Shown here piece by piece: positions 37,124-47,495 of a DNA stretch of 64,000 bases. The position numbers and the translations under genes were made by a program. The stretch's first letter is position 1; every line of letters begins with the position of its first letter. The DNA is from Micromonospora kangleipakensis (GTDB lineage Bacteria; Actinomycetota; Actinomycetes; Mycobacteriales; Micromonosporaceae): positions 5,952,001 through 6,016,000 of the forward strand of contig NZ_SHLD01000001.1 in NCBI RefSeq assembly GCF_004217615.1. Direction: 5' to 3'. Below the pieces are notes generated by a model. It was not told where the DNA came from, searched no databases, and saw only the letters and a list, made by a program, of their open reading frames with translations.

Positions 37124-38068
37124 GTGAAGCCTTCCGTCCGGTTCCCGGTCTCCGCCTCGCTGCTGCGCCGCCTCGCGTACGCCTCGATCATCGCGAACGT
37201 CGCGATCGTGGTCACCGGCGGGGCCGTGCGGCTCACCGCATCCGGCCTCGGCTGCCCCACCTGGCCCCGGTGCACCGACGGGTCGTACGTCACCACGGCC
37301 GAGATGGGCGCGCACGGGGTGATCGAGTTCGGCAACCGACTGCTCACCTTCGCGGTCGGGATCATCGCGCTCGCCGTGCTGCTCGCCGTGCTGGCCCGGC
37401 GCCCCCGCCCGCGCGGGCTGCTGCCGCTGGCCGTCGCGGTCTTCCTGGGCATCCCCGCGCAGGCGGTGATCGGCGGGTTCACCGTGCTGACCAACCTCAA
37501 CCCGTGGGTGGTCGGGCTGCACTTCCTCGCCTCGATGGTGGTCATCGCCGCCGCGTACGCCCTCTGGCGGCGCACCGTCGAGCCGGACGGGCCGACGACC
37601 CCCGCCGTGCCCGCCCCGCTGCGCGCCCTCGCCCTGCTCACCACGCTGGTCGGCGCGGCCGTGCTGGTGGTCGGCACCTGGGTGACCGGCAGCGGCCCGC
37701 ACGCCGGCGACCAGGGCGCCGCCCGCAACGGCCTGGACCCCGAGGCGATCTCCCAGGTGCACGCCGACGGCGTCTTCCTGCTGATCGGCCTCTCCGTGGC
37801 GCTGATCTTCGCCTTCCGGGCGGTCGGCGCGACCCGGGCCGCCCGGGCCGCCGTCGTGCTGGTCGCGGTGGAGCTCGGGCAGGGCCTGATCGGCTTCGTG
37901 CAGTACTTCACCCAGCTGCCGGCGGCGCTGGTCGCCGCGCACATGCTCGGCTCCTGCCTGGTCCTGCTGGCCACCCTCGGGGTGCTCTGGTCGACCCGCG
38001 AGCGTCGGGCCGTCCCGCCCGCCGCGGACACCGTGCCGGCCGCCGAGCCGGTCACCGCCGCCGCCTGA
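37124..38068 (+). CDS. ctaA: Heme A synthase CtaA
   Basis: A 314-residue integral membrane protein with eight helices that converts heme O to heme A for aa3-type cytochrome oxidase. Conserved histidines are in GAHGVIEFGNRLL, GLHFLASM, SQVHADGVFLL and AAHMLGSC; the Cys pair GLGCPTWPRC lies in the first extracytoplasmic loop (~42-49). GTG 37124 (VKPSVRFPVSASLL) is chosen; an in-frame GTG at 37106 would add six residues. Divergent from sufR; the heme O synthase ctaB is 2.5 kb away on the other strand. Confidence 0.93.
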   Translation: MKPSVRFPVSASLLRRLAYASIIANVAIVVTGGAVRLTASGLGCPTWPRCTDGSYVTTAEMGAHGVIEFGNRLLTFAVGIIALAVLLAVLARRPRPRGLLPLAVAVFLGIPAQAVIGGFTVLTNLNPWVVGLHFLASMVVIAAAYALWRRTVEPDGPTTPAVPAPLRALALLTTLVGAAVLVVGTWVTGSGPHAGDQGAARNGLDPEAISQVHADGVFLLIGLSVALIFAFRAVGATRAARAAVVLVAVELGQGLIGFVQYFTQLPAALVAAHMLGSCLVLLATLGVLWSTRERRAVPPAADTVPAAEPVTAAA

Positions 38069-38105
38069 GCCCGCCCCGCCGGTCGCGGGACGGGAACGGA
38101 TGCGG

Positions 38106-39035
38106 TCAGGCCGGACCGGCCAGGTGGGTGACGATCGCGTCGGCCAGGCGGTCGGGGGCGCCGTCGGCGTAGCCGATGAAGAGCGAGGGCTCGGTGAGCT
38201 CCAGCTCGACCAGGACGGGCGCCCCGTCCGGACCAGGGATGAGGTCCACCCGGGCGTAGAGCAGCTGCCCGGTGCCGCCGGGCACCGCGGCGAGGGCCTG
38301 CTCCGCGACCGCCAACTGCGCGGGGGCGGCCGTCCGGGCGCTGATCTCCTCGACCTTGTAGAGCCCCTCGACGCCCAGGTCCGGGCCGGTCAGCATGGGG
38401 CCCTTGCGGATCGCGTGGCTGAACCGGAGCCCGTCCGGACCGGCCAGGAAGAGCAGTGCCGTCTCGCCGGCCGTGTCGACCGCGTGCAGGTAGGGCTGCA
38501 CCATGGTCAGCCGGCCCGCGTCGGAGAGCCGCCGGACGTGCGCGACGGCCAGGGCGCGGTGCTCCGGGTCGGCCAGGTCGTACCGGCCGGTGTCCTGGCT
38601 GCCGGCGCTCACCGCGGGCTTGACGACGTACTCGCCGGACCGCGCGGCCACCCAGCCCTCCCCGGGCGCCACCCACGCGGTGGGCACGGTGGGCACGCCG
38701 GCGGCGGAGAGCTCGGCCAGGTAGCGCTTGTCGGTGTTCCAGCGGACCACCTCGGCCGAATTGGCCAGGGCCGGCACGGTCCGGGCCCAGGCGACGAACT
38801 CGTCGCGGCGCAGCGCGTAGTCCCAGGGCGAGCGGAGCACGGCCAGGTCGTACGCGGGCCAGTCGACGGCCGGGTCGTCCCAGACCACCGCCTCGGCGGC
38901 GATCCCCCGGGCGGCCAGCGGCGCGAGCACGAGCCGGTCGTCCGGGTCGAGATCCGACAGTTCGGTGCAGGTGACGAGAGCGACCCGGGGTTCCCCCCGG
39001 GCCGACTGGTGGTGATCGATCAATTTATCTGTCAA
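38106..39035 (-). CDS. ATP-grasp ligase (DcsG-like family)
   Basis: A 309-residue ATP-grasp protein. The N-terminal LRSPWDYALRRDEFVAWA (~68-85), VVRWNTDKRYLAEL and GVPTVPTAWV, followed by EYVVKPAVSAGSQDTGRY and the metal-binding VLVELELTEPSLF, fit the ATP-grasp family that includes D-cycloserine ligase DcsG. Such enzymes join a carboxylate and an amine; substrate unknown. The likely start is TTG 39035, overlapping the upstream stop (TTGA), which means translation depends on the small gene before it. Convergent with ctaA, 37 bases apart. Confidence 0.87.
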   Translation of the reverse strand: MTDKLIDHHQSARGEPRVALVTCTELSDLDPDDRLVLAPLAARGIAAEAVVWDDPAVDWPAYDLAVLRSPWDYALRRDEFVAWARTVPALANSAEVVRWNTDKRYLAELSAAGVPTVPTAWVAPGEGWVAARSGEYVVKPAVSAGSQDTGRYDLADPEHRALAVAHVRRLSDAGRLTMVQPYLHAVDTAGETALLFLAGPDGLRFSHAIRKGPMLTGPDLGVEGLYKVEEISARTAAPAQLAVAEQALAAVPGGTGQLLYARVDLIPGPDGAPVLVELELTEPSLFIGYADGAPDRLADAIVTHLAGPA

Positions 39036-39367
39036 CGGGCCATCGTGCGGCGTGCCATCGACCGCCAGAGGTCGTTGCTCGGACGCATCTGGTCCATCAG
39101 TTCACGCTCCCAGGCGTTCTCAACGGTGACTCCCGCCTTGGCGCAGGCCTGCCGCGCGACGTCGGTGCCGTCCGCGAACTGGTCGGCCCACGCCCCGTCC
39201 TCACCCACGAGGACGATCCGTGCACCGCGCTTGCCGACGTACTCGATGACCGCCTTCGCGCCGCCGTGCCCGGCGGCGAACGACTTGATGCCCGAAACCA
39301 GACCGTTGGGGGCCTGCTCGGGGGCGGCCTGCTGAGCCGTCAGCGTCGTATCGGAACCATCTGCCAT
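39032..39367 (-). CDS. Conserved hypothetical protein, coupled to ATP-grasp gene
   Basis: 111 residues: a polar start MADGSDTTLTAQQAAPEQAP, then a compact alpha/beta-looking domain with NGLVSGIKSFAAGHGG and KAVIEYVGKRGARIVLVGED, and a basic tail RSMARRTMAR. I do not recognise the family. No signal peptide or membrane segment. It overlaps the ATP-grasp gene by 4 bases (TTGA), so the two proteins probably act together. ATG 39367 is chosen because longer in-frame sequence runs into the AT-rich intergenic DNA. Confidence 0.7.
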   Translation of the reverse strand: MADGSDTTLTAQQAAPEQAPNGLVSGIKSFAAGHGGAKAVIEYVGKRGARIVLVGEDGAWADQFADGTDVARQACAKAGVTVENAWERELMDQMRPSNDLWRSMARRTMAR

Positions 39368-39461
39368 GACGCGAAGCCTAAGCAGACTTCCACCCACATG
39401 TGCGAGAAGCATGAACAATTTGTGATGCCAATTACCTACGGGTTTAAGGAAGACCACAGGT

Positions 39462-39498
39462 GATTCGCCCGGACATGTCCGGTAAGTCCGGGCGAATC
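39462..39498. repeat. Perfect 13-bp inverted repeat in the gap between ctaB and the 111-aa gene
   Basis: GATTCGCCCGGAC and its exact complement flank an 11-base loop (ATGTCCGGTAA). It sits 130 bases past the ctaB stop and 95 bases before the 111-aa gene start. It could be a terminator for ctaB or an operator for the downstream pair. The flanking ~100 bases are clearly more AT-rich than the rest of the window. Confidence 0.65.
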
Positions 39499-39627
39499 GG
39501 GCGGGGCGGATAGTCACAGTCTGTCCGGCTTGAGCCCCCCGGACTCAGGGCGAAAAAAATTCTGATGAAATCTGCGACCTGCGTAAAGCCATCCACCCCG
39601 GTGACTGCCCGGAGTGGGTCGGACAGG

Positions 39628-40587
39628 TCAGATCAGCGCGTCGAGCGCGACGGCCGCGAAGAGGATCGTGAGGTACGTGGTCGACCAGTGGAACAGCCGC
39701 ATCGGCTTGACCGCCTCACCGCGGGCCGCCCGCCGGCAGAGCTTGTGCGCCTCGACCACGAAGATGCCGCCCACCACCAGCGCGGTGACCCCGTAGATCG
39801 GGCTCATCCCCAGCGGCCAGACGGCCAGCGAGGAGAGCAGGGTCAGCCAGGAGAAGATGATGATCTCGGCGTTGACCCGGCGCACCGAGGCCACCACCGG
39901 CAGCATCGGGATGCCGGCCCGGGCGTAGTCGGCCTTGTACTTGATGGCCAGCGCGTAGAAGTGCGGCATCTGCCAGAAGAAGACCACGGCGAACAGGCCC
40001 CACGCGGCGGGGGCCAGCGAGCCGGTGACCGCGGCCCAGCCGATCAGCACCGGCGCCGCCCCGCACGCCCCGCCCCAGAAGGTGTTGGCGGCGGTGGTCC
40101 GCTTCAGCCAGAGCGTGTAGACGAGGTCGTAGTAGGCGATCGCCGCCAGGGTCAGCCCGGCCGCCAGCCAGTTGGTGGCGGCGGCCATCAGGGCGACCGA
40201 GATCACCGCCAGCACCAGCCCGAAGACGAGCGCGTTGCGGGGCGCCACGGTGTGCGCCGGCAGCGGACGGCGCTTGGTGCGCCGCATCAGCTGGTCGATG
40301 TCCCGGTCGATGTAGCAGTTGAGGACGCTGGCCGCGCCGGCGGCGAGCGAGCCGCCGACCAGCACCACGGCGACCAGCCAGAGCGACGGCATGCCCCCGT
40401 CGGCGAGCATCATCGCCGGCACGGTGGTGACCAGCAGCAGCTCGACGATCCGCGGCTTGGTCAGCGCCACGTACGCCGACACCACCGCCCGGACGTCCCG
40501 CCGGCCGGTCGCCGACGCCTCCCCCACCGTGCGCACCGGCGGCTGCCCGGCAGAGTTGCTGACGGGGCGCTCGGTGATCATGCTCAC
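39628..40587 (-). CDS. ctaB: Heme O synthase (protoheme IX farnesyltransferase) CtaB
   Basis: A 319-residue UbiA-family membrane prenyltransferase adding a farnesyl group to heme B. The first Asp-rich motif is [20 protein letters not shown] (~110-129), the second is [15 protein letters not shown]. About nine membrane helices; conserved [22 protein letters not shown] 40587 is chosen because GGAAGGTGG lies 6 bases upstream; ATG 40581 is two codons later. Confidence 0.95.
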   Translation of the reverse strand: MSMITERPVSNSAGQPPVRTVGEASATGRRDVRAVVSAYVALTKPRIVELLLVTTVPAMMLADGGMPSLWLVAVVLVGGSLAAGAASVLNCYIDRDIDQLMRRTKRRPLPAHTVAPRNALVFGLVLAVISVALMAAATNWLAAGLTLAAIAYYDLVYTLWLKRTTAANTFWGGACGAAPVLIGWAAVTGSLAPAAWGLFAVVFFWQMPHFYALAIKYKADYARAGIPMLPVVASVRRVNAEIIIFSWLTLLSSLAVWPLGMSPIYGVTALVVGGIFVVEAHKLCRRAARGEAVKPMRLFHWSTTYLTILFAAVALDALI

Positions 40588-40855
40588 GGATTGCCACCTT
40601 CCGGCGTCGGCAGGGGGAGGTCGGGTCGGCCCGGACCCCGTCCCGGGGTCCACACACCGCCCCACACACTACGCGTCGTCGTTTTGGCTGCCCGGCGGAC
40701 CCGACAACGGTGCGGGTCGTCACAGTCGACGTTGAACGACCGATCCGGTCGGAGACGTACAGAACGGCATGCAGAGATCCCCGGGCGCATGTTTAGAACC
40801 GCTCGATAGGGTCATCAGTGAGGGTTCCGCCCATCTGCCGAGGAGCACAACCATC
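40588..40855. other. Divergent promoter region of ctaB and tkt
   Basis: 268 non-coding bases between divergent genes. Candidate elements for tkt include TTGAAC (40732-40737) and TAGGGT (40807-40812), but no properly spaced -35/-10 pair stands out. No riboswitch-like structure recognised. Confidence 0.5.
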
Positions 40856-42994
40856 GTGGCTGCCAACCGACCCGAGCTTCCCGCTCTCAACTGGTCCGAC
40901 CTCGACCGCAGGGCCGTCGACACGGTCCGCGTGCTGGCCATGGACGCCGTGGAGAAATCCGGCAACGGCCACCCGGGCACGGCGATGAGCCTCGCCCCGG
41001 CGGCGTACCTGCTCTTCAACCGGGTCATCCGGCACAACCCGGCCGACCCGAACTGGGCCGGCCGCGACCGCTTCGTGCTCTCCGCCGGGCACTCCAGCCT
41101 GACCCTCTACATCCAGCTCTTCCTCTCCGGCTACCCGCTCGCCCTGGACGACCTCAAGGCCCTGCGGCAGTGGGGCTCGCTCACCCCGGGCCACCCGGAG
41201 CACGGGCACACCCCGGGCGTGGAGACCACCACCGGTCCGCTCGGTCAGGGCCTGGGCAACGCGGTCGGCATGGCGATGGCGGCCCGTCGGGAGCGCGGCC
41301 TCCTCGACCCGGAGTCGGAGCGCGGCGAGTCGGTCTTCGACCACGACATCTGGTGCATCGTCTCGGACGGTGACATCGAGGAGGGCATCTCCCACGAGGT
41401 CAGCTCGCTCGCCGGCCACCAGCAGCTCGGCAACCTCACGGTGATCTACGACGACAACGAGATCTCCATCGAGGACGACACCCGGATCGCCAAGAGCGAG
41501 GACGTCGCGGCCCGCTACGAGGCGTACGGCTGGCACGTGCAGACCGTCGACTGGCGCCGCGGCGACGCCGACCAGGGCGACTACCACGAGGACGTCGAGG
41601 CGCTGTACCGGGCGCTGCTGGCGGCGAAGGCCGAGACCGGCCGCCCCTCCTTCATCGCGCTGCGCACCATCATCGGCTGGCCCGCGCCGAACAAGAAGAA
41701 CACCGGCAAGATCCACGGCTCGGCGCTCGGCGCCGAGGAGGTGAAGGCCACCAAGGAGATCCTCGGCTTCGACCCGCAGAAGACCTTCGAGGTCCACGAG
41801 GACGTTCTCGAGCACGCCCGCGGGGTGCTGGAGCGCGGCGCGGCAGCCCAGCAGGCGTGGACCACGGCCTTCGACGCGTGGGCCGCGGCCAACCCGGAGC
41901 GCAAGGCGCTCTACGACCGGATGGCCGGCCGGGTGCTGCCGCAGGGCTGGACGGACGCGCTGCCGACCTTCCCCGCCGACGCCAAGGGCGTGGCCACCCG
42001 GGCCGCCTCCGGCAAGGTGCTGGAGGCGCTCGCGCCGGTGCTGCCGGAGCTCTGGGGCGGCTCGGCCGACCTGGCGGAGAGCAACAACACCACGATGAAG
42101 GGCGAGCCGTCCTTCATCCCGGCGGTGCACGCGACCAAGGACTTCCCGGGCGACGAGTACGGCCGCACCCTGCACTTCGGCATCCGTGAGCACGCCATGG
42201 GCGCGATCCTCAACGGCATCGCCCTGCACGGCGGCACCCGCCCGTACGGCGGCACGTTCCTGGTGTTCAGCGACTACATGCGCCCGTCCGTCCGGCTCGC
42301 CGCGCTGATGAAGCTGCCGGTGACCTACGTCTGGACGCACGACTCGATCGGCCTCGGTGAGGACGGCCCCACCCACCAGCCGGTGGAGCATCTGACCGCG
42401 CTGCGGGCCATCCCCGGCCTGGACGTGGTCCGCCCGGCCGACGCCAACGAGACCGCGTGGGCGTGGCGGCAGGCCCTGGAGCACACCGACCGGCCGACCG
42501 CGCTGGCGCTCAGCCGGCAGCCGCTGCCGACCCTGGACCGGGAGCGGCTGGGCGGCGCCGAGGGCGCCGCCAAGGGCGGCTACGTGCTGGCCGAGGCGTC
42601 CACCGGCATGCCGCAGGTGATCATCGTCGGCACCGGTTCCGAGGTGCAGCTCTGCCTCACCGCCCGGGAGCGGCTGGAGGCCGACGGCACCCCCACCCGG
42701 GTGGTCTCCATGCCCTGCCAGGAGTGGTTCTTCGAGCAGGACGAGGCCTACCGGGAGTCGGTCCTGCCACGCGGGGTAAAGGCACGGGTGAGCGTGGAGG
42801 CGGGCATCGCCATGTCGTGGCGCGGAATCGTCGGCGACAGCGGCGAGAGCGTGAGCCTGGAGCACTACGGGGCGAGCGCGCCGCACACCGTGCTCTTCGA
42901 GCAGTTCGGGTTCACCCCCGACCGGATCGTGGCGGCCGCGCACGCGGCGCTGACCCGGGTGGGCGAGATCACCGGTTACACGACCGGCAACTGA
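40856..42994 (+). CDS. tkt: Transketolase
   Basis: A 712-residue thiamine-diphosphate enzyme of the non-oxidative pentose phosphate pathway. The N-terminal substrate histidine is in KSGNGHPGTAMSLAP and the TPP motif is CIVSDGDIEEGISHEV...YDDNEIS. The pyrimidine-domain part carries HFGIREHAMGAILNGIALHG and THDSIGLGEDGPTHQPVEH. GTG 40856 follows GAGGAG and gives VAANRPELPALNWSDLD. First gene of the operon tkt-tal-pgi-zwf-opcA-pgl. Confidence 0.97.
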   Translation: MAANRPELPALNWSDLDRRAVDTVRVLAMDAVEKSGNGHPGTAMSLAPAAYLLFNRVIRHNPADPNWAGRDRFVLSAGHSSLTLYIQLFLSGYPLALDDLKALRQWGSLTPGHPEHGHTPGVETTTGPLGQGLGNAVGMAMAARRERGLLDPESERGESVFDHDIWCIVSDGDIEEGISHEVSSLAGHQQLGNLTVIYDDNEISIEDDTRIAKSEDVAARYEAYGWHVQTVDWRRGDADQGDYHEDVEALYRALLAAKAETGRPSFIALRTIIGWPAPNKKNTGKIHGSALGAEEVKATKEILGFDPQKTFEVHEDVLEHARGVLERGAAAQQAWTTAFDAWAAANPERKALYDRMAGRVLPQGWTDALPTFPADAKGVATRAASGKVLEALAPVLPELWGGSADLAESNNTTMKGEPSFIPAVHATKDFPGDEYGRTLHFGIREHAMGAILNGIALHGGTRPYGGTFLVFSDYMRPSVRLAALMKLPVTYVWTHDSIGLGEDGPTHQPVEHLTALRAIPGLDVVRPADANETAWAWRQALEHTDRPTALALSRQPLPTLDRERLGGAEGAAKGGYVLAEASTGMPQVIIVGTGSEVQLCLTARERLEADGTPTRVVSMPCQEWFFEQDEAYRESVLPRGVKARVSVEAGIAMSWRGIVGDSGESVSLEHYGASAPHTVLFEQFGFTPDRIVAAAHAALTRVGEITGYTTGN

Positions 42995-43009
42995 GGGAGC
43001 GTGGGGGAC

Positions 43010-44188
43010 ATGACGGACAGGCTGGGTGAGCTCAGCGCCGCGGGTGTGGCGATCTGGCTCGACGATCTTTCGAGGACCCGACTCAGCTCCGGCGGGCTGG
43101 ACCAGCTGCGCCGGGAGAAGCACCTGGTCGGGGTCACGTCCAACCCGACCATCTTCGCGAAGGCGCTGAGCGACGCGGACGAGTACAACTGGCAGCTGAA
43201 GGACCTCGCCATCCGTGGGGTGGACTTCGAGGAGTCCGTCCGCATGATCACCACGTACGACGTGCGGTGGGCCTGCGACGTGATGCGGCCGGCGTACGAC
43301 GCGAGCGCCGGGGTGGACGGCCGGGTCTCCATCGAGGTGGACCCGCGGCTGGCCCACGAGACGGAGAAGACCGTCGCCGAGGCCGGGGCGCTGTGGTGGC
43401 TGATCGACCGGCCCAACCTCTTCATCAAGATCCCGGCCACCAAGGCGGGCCTGCCGGCGATCACCGCGACCCTCGCCCAGGGGATCAGCGTCAACGTGAC
43501 GCTGATCTTCGGGCTGGACCGCTACTCCGAGGTGATGGAGGCGTTCCTCGCCGGCCTGGAGCAGGCGAAGGCGAACGGTCACGACCTGTCCAAGATCGGC
43601 TCGGTCGCCTCGTTCTTCGTCTCCCGGGTCGACACCGAGGTGGACAAGCGGCTGGAGAAGATCGGCTCGGACCAGGCCAAGGCGCTGCGCGGCAAGGCCG
43701 CGATCGCCAACGCCAAGCTGGCGTACGAGCGCTACGGCAAGGTCTTCGGCTCCGACCGGTGGCAGGCCCTGGCCGACGCCGGCGCCCACCCGCAGCGCCC
43801 GCTGTGGGCCTCCACCTCCACCAAGAACCCGGACTACCGGGACGTCATCTACGTCGAGGAGCTGATCGCCCCCGGCACGGTCAACACCATGCCGGAGTCG
43901 GTCATCCACGCGTTCGCCGACCACGGGGAGACCCGCGGCGACACCATCACCGGCTCGTACGACGAGGCCCGCAAGGTCTTCGCCGACCTCGAGGCGGTCG
44001 GCGTGGACATGTCCGACGTGATCGCCACGCTGGAGCGCGAGGGCGTGGAGAAGTTCGAGGCGAGCTGGCTGGAGCTGCTCGACGGCGTGAAGAAGTCGCT
44101 GGCCGAGGCGGCGAAGGGCGCCGGCAAGCCGGGCCAGGCCGCCAAGGGCAGCGCCCGGGCCGCCGAGCAGGCCGGGGGCAACGCGTGA
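43010..44188 (+). CDS. tal: Transaldolase
   Basis: A 392-residue transaldolase of the long actinobacterial type. The Schiff-base lysine is in [12 protein letters not shown] (~142) and the substrate-binding [12 protein letters not shown] is near residue 43. [16 protein letters not shown] and [13 protein letters not shown] are typical. The last ~25 residues are Ala/Gly/Lys-rich and disordered. ATG 43010 ([12 protein letters not shown]) lies 15 bases after the tkt stop; a GTG at 43001 is in frame. Confidence 0.95.
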   Translation: MTDRLGELSAAGVAIWLDDLSRTRLSSGGLDQLRREKHLVGVTSNPTIFAKALSDADEYNWQLKDLAIRGVDFEESVRMITTYDVRWACDVMRPAYDASAGVDGRVSIEVDPRLAHETEKTVAEAGALWWLIDRPNLFIKIPATKAGLPAITATLAQGISVNVTLIFGLDRYSEVMEAFLAGLEQAKANGHDLSKIGSVASFFVSRVDTEVDKRLEKIGSDQAKALRGKAAIANAKLAYERYGKVFGSDRWQALADAGAHPQRPLWASTSTKNPDYRDVIYVEELIAPGTVNTMPESVIHAFADHGETRGDTITGSYDEARKVFADLEAVGVDMSDVIATLEREGVEKFEASWLELLDGVKKSLAEAAKGAGKPGQAAKGSARAAEQAGGNA

Positions 44189-44261
44189 CGAACGGCGCCG
44201 GATGCGCCCCGGGCCGGCCCGGGGCGCTCCACGCCGTCGCCGTACCCGACGGGGTGACGAC

Positions 44262-45911
44262 GTGAGCGACCTGCTGGCCGGCCCGGCGGACGCGGCCGCC
44301 GGGCTGGCCGTGTACGGCGCGGACACGGTCGACCGGTCCGCGCCCGCCTCGGCGCGCGACGCCCTGGTGACCCGGGGCGTGCCCGCCGCGCTGGCCGCGA
44401 AGGACCCGACGCTGTGGGGTCCGGAGGCCGAGGCGACGGCGAAGGCCCGCCTCGGCTGGCTGGACACCCACCGGCGCAGCCGGGAACTCCTCCCTCAGCT
44501 CGCCGAGCTGACCACCGAGCTGGAGGACCTCGACCACGTGGTGCTCGCCGGGATGGGCGGCTCGTCGCTCGCCCCCGAGGTGATCGCCCGGACCCTGGGC
44601 CGGCCGCTGACCGTGCTGGACACCACCGACCCGGGTCAGGTCCGGGCGGCGCTGGCCGACCGGCTGGAGCGGACCGTCGTGGTGATCTCCAGCAAGTCGG
44701 GCTTGACGGTGGAGACCGACAGCCACCGGCGCGCCTACTGGCAGGCCTTCCTCGACACCGGCATGACCGAGGCGGAGGCCGCCCGGCACTTCGTGGTGGT
44801 CACCGACCCGGGCTCGCCGCTGGCGGTGACCGCCGCCGCGATGGGCGTGGTCACCATCTTCGCCGACCCCGAGGTGGGCGGCCGGTACTCCGCGCTCACC
44901 GCGTTCGGGCTGGTCCCGTCCGCGCTGGCCGGGGCCGAGGTGACGGAGCTGCTCGACGAGGCCGAGGCGCTGAGCGGGTCGCTGGGCCGGGACCGGGACA
45001 ACCCGGGCCTGGCGCTGGGGGTGGCCCTGGCCGCGGCCGCCACCACCGGCCGCGACAAGGTCGCCCTGGTCGGCGACGGCACCGGCATCGACGGGCTGGG
45101 GTACTGGGCGGAGCAGCTGCTCGCCGAGTCGACCGGCAAGGCCGGGGTCGGCATCCTGCCGGTGGTGGTGGAGTCCCCGCAGGCGCCCGGCGCCGCCGGC
45201 CCCGACGTGCTGACCGTGTCCTACGGCGGGGCGCTGACCGCCGGCGACGTGCCCGGCGGTGGCGGCAGCCCCGACGTGGCGGTCAACGGCCCGCTCGGCG
45301 CGCATTTCCTGACCTGGGAGTACGCCACCGCGATCGCCGGGGTGGTGCTCGGGGTCGACCCGTTCGACCAGCCGAACGTCAGCGAGAGCAAGGAGAACAC
45401 CACCCGGATCCTCGCCTCCGGTCCACCGGCGGAGACGCCGTCGTTCGTCGAGGGCGCCATCGAGGTGTACGCACCGCCGGCCGCCCCGGGCGACCTGGCC
45501 GGCGTGCTGCGGTGGCTGCTCGACGGGCTGGGCGACGACGGGTACCTGGCGGTGCTGGCGTACCTCGACCGGCAGGCCGACGCGGCGGTGGCCGGGCTGC
45601 GCCCGCTGCTGGCGGAGGCGGCCGGCCGGCCGGTGACCTTCGGGTGGGGACCGCGCTTCCTGCACTCGACCGGGCAGTACCACAAGGGCGGACCGCAGGT
45701 CGGCAGCTTCCTCCAGGTGACCGGCGCGGTCACCGAGGACCTGCCGGTCCCGGGACGCCCGTACACCTTTGGGGAGCTTCAGGCGGCGCAGGCCGCCGGC
45801 GACCGGCAGGCCCTGGCCGGCCGGGAGCGACCGGTGCTGCGACTGCACCTGACCGAGCGGGCGGCGGGCGTCGCCCAGCTGCTGGATGCGGCCGGACGGA
45901 CACGGACGTGA
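44262..45911 (+). CDS. pgi: Glucose-6-phosphate isomerase
   Basis: A 549-residue isomerase linking glycolysis to the pentose phosphate pathway. It has SIS-type sugar-phosphate binding with [29 protein letters not shown] and the C-terminal [15 protein letters not shown], and it is the variant found in actinobacterial tkt operons. Overall length matches full-size PGI. GTG 44262 follows GGGGTGA and gives [10 protein letters not shown]. 73 bases after tal. Confidence 0.92.
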   Translation: MSDLLAGPADAAAGLAVYGADTVDRSAPASARDALVTRGVPAALAAKDPTLWGPEAEATAKARLGWLDTHRRSRELLPQLAELTTELEDLDHVVLAGMGGSSLAPEVIARTLGRPLTVLDTTDPGQVRAALADRLERTVVVISSKSGLTVETDSHRRAYWQAFLDTGMTEAEAARHFVVVTDPGSPLAVTAAAMGVVTIFADPEVGGRYSALTAFGLVPSALAGAEVTELLDEAEALSGSLGRDRDNPGLALGVALAAAATTGRDKVALVGDGTGIDGLGYWAEQLLAESTGKAGVGILPVVVESPQAPGAAGPDVLTVSYGGALTAGDVPGGGGSPDVAVNGPLGAHFLTWEYATAIAGVVLGVDPFDQPNVSESKENTTRILASGPPAETPSFVEGAIEVYAPPAAPGDLAGVLRWLLDGLGDDGYLAVLAYLDRQADAAVAGLRPLLAEAAGRPVTFGWGPRFLHSTGQYHKGGPQVGSFLQVTGAVTEDLPVPGRPYTFGELQAAQAAGDRQALAGRERPVLRLHLTERAAGVAQLLDAAGRTRT

Positions 45912-45949
45912 CGATGAATGACGTGAACCAGGCGGAGCGAGGAGGCGGC

Positions 45950-47464
45950 GTGAACCCGCTGCGCGACGCACAGGACCGGCGGCTGCCGCGGATCCCGGAG
46001 CCGTGCGCTCTGGTGATCTTCGGGGTGACCGGGGACCTGGCCCGCAAGAAGCTGTTGCCGGCGGTCTACGACCTGGCCAACCGGGGCCTGCTGCCACCCG
46101 GTTTCGTGGTCCTGGGCTTCGCCCGGCGCGACTGGGGCGACGGCGACTTCGAGTCGCTGGCCCACGAGGCGGCGAAGAAGCACGCCCGGACCCCGTGGCG
46201 GGAGGAGGTGTGGGCGCGGCTCGCCGGCAACATCAAGTTCGTCGGCGGCTCGTTCGACGACGACGCCGCGTTCGACCACCTCGCCGCGACCCTGGACGAG
46301 CTGCGCGACACCCACGGCATCCCGGGCAACGCCGCCTTCTACTTCTCCATCCCCCCGGCGGCCTTCCCGGTGGTGCTCAAGCAACTGGCCCGCACCGGCA
46401 TGGCGGACAACGCCAAGTCCGGCGGCTGGCGGCGGGTGGTGGTGGAGAAGCCGTTCGGCAACGACCTGCCCTCGGCGAAGGCGCTGAACGACCTGGTCGA
46501 CGACGTCTTCACCCGCCAGGACGTCTTCCGGATCGATCACTACCTGGGCAAGGAGACGGTCCAGAACATCCTCGCCCTGCGGTTCGCGAACAACCTGTTC
46601 GAGCCGCTGTGGAACTCCAAGTACGTCGACTCGGTGCAGATCACCATGGCCGAGGACGTCGGCATCGGCACCCGCGCCGGCTTCTACGACACCGTCGGCA
46701 CCGCCCGCGACGTGCTCCAGAACCACCTGCTACAGCTCCTCGCCCTGGTGGCGATGGAGGAGCCGACCAGCTTCGACGCCGACGAGATCCGGACCGAGAA
46801 GCTCAAGGTGCTCAAGGCGATCACCGTGCCGAAGGACGCCGCCCGGGACACCGTCCGCGGGCAGTACCTGCCCGGCTGGGTCGGCGGCGAGCGCGCGGTG
46901 GGCTACCTGGAGGAGGAGGGCGTGCCGGCGGACTCCACCACGGAGACCTACGTGGCCGTCCGGCTCGGCATCCAGAACCGCCGCTGGGCGGAGGTGCCCT
47001 TCTACATCCGGGCCGGCAAGCGGCTGCCCCGGCGGGTCACCGAGGTGGCCATCATGTTCAAGAAGGCACCGCACCTGCCGTTCAACGCGACGGACATGGA
47101 GTCGCTCGGCCCCAACCAGCTCGTCATCCGGGTCCAGCCGGACGAGGGCGTGGTGTTGAAGTTCGGCTCCAAGGTGCCCGGCACCACCATGGAGGTCCGC
47201 GACATCGCGATGGACTTCCAGTACGGCGAGGCGTTCACCGAGTCCAGCCCCGAGGCGTACGAGCGGCTGGTGCTGGACGTGCTGATCGGCGACCGGACCC
47301 TCTTCCCGGACGCCGCCGAGGTCGAGCAGAGCTGGCAGGCGGTGGACCCGCTGGAGCACGCCTGGGCGGGCACGAAGCCGGAGCCGTACCGGGCCGGCGA
47401 GTGGGGCCCGCGGGCGGCCGACGAGATGCTGGCCCGCGAGGGCCGGGCCTGGCGGCGGGCGTGA
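45950..47464 (+). CDS. zwf: Glucose-6-phosphate 1-dehydrogenase
   Basis: A 504-residue enzyme starting the oxidative pentose phosphate branch and making NADPH. NADP-binding [17 protein letters not shown] (~24-40), substrate/catalytic [13 protein letters not shown] (~200), [11 protein letters not shown] 45950 is preceded by AGGAGG at 4-5 bases and gives [14 protein letters not shown]; an in-frame ATG at 45914, two bases after the pgi stop, would add 12 residues. Co-transcribed with opcA, its assembly factor. Confidence 0.96.
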   Translation: MNPLRDAQDRRLPRIPEPCALVIFGVTGDLARKKLLPAVYDLANRGLLPPGFVVLGFARRDWGDGDFESLAHEAAKKHARTPWREEVWARLAGNIKFVGGSFDDDAAFDHLAATLDELRDTHGIPGNAAFYFSIPPAAFPVVLKQLARTGMADNAKSGGWRRVVVEKPFGNDLPSAKALNDLVDDVFTRQDVFRIDHYLGKETVQNILALRFANNLFEPLWNSKYVDSVQITMAEDVGIGTRAGFYDTVGTARDVLQNHLLQLLALVAMEEPTSFDADEIRTEKLKVLKAITVPKDAARDTVRGQYLPGWVGGERAVGYLEEEGVPADSTTETYVAVRLGIQNRRWAEVPFYIRAGKRLPRRVTEVAIMFKKAPHLPFNATDMESLGPNQLVIRVQPDEGVVLKFGSKVPGTTMEVRDIAMDFQYGEAFTESSPEAYERLVLDVLIGDRTLFPDAAEVEQSWQAVDPLEHAWAGTKPEPYRAGEWGPRAADEMLAREGRAWRRA

Positions 47465-47495
47465 GCGGGCACAGCGAGGGAACCAGGAGGCTCCA

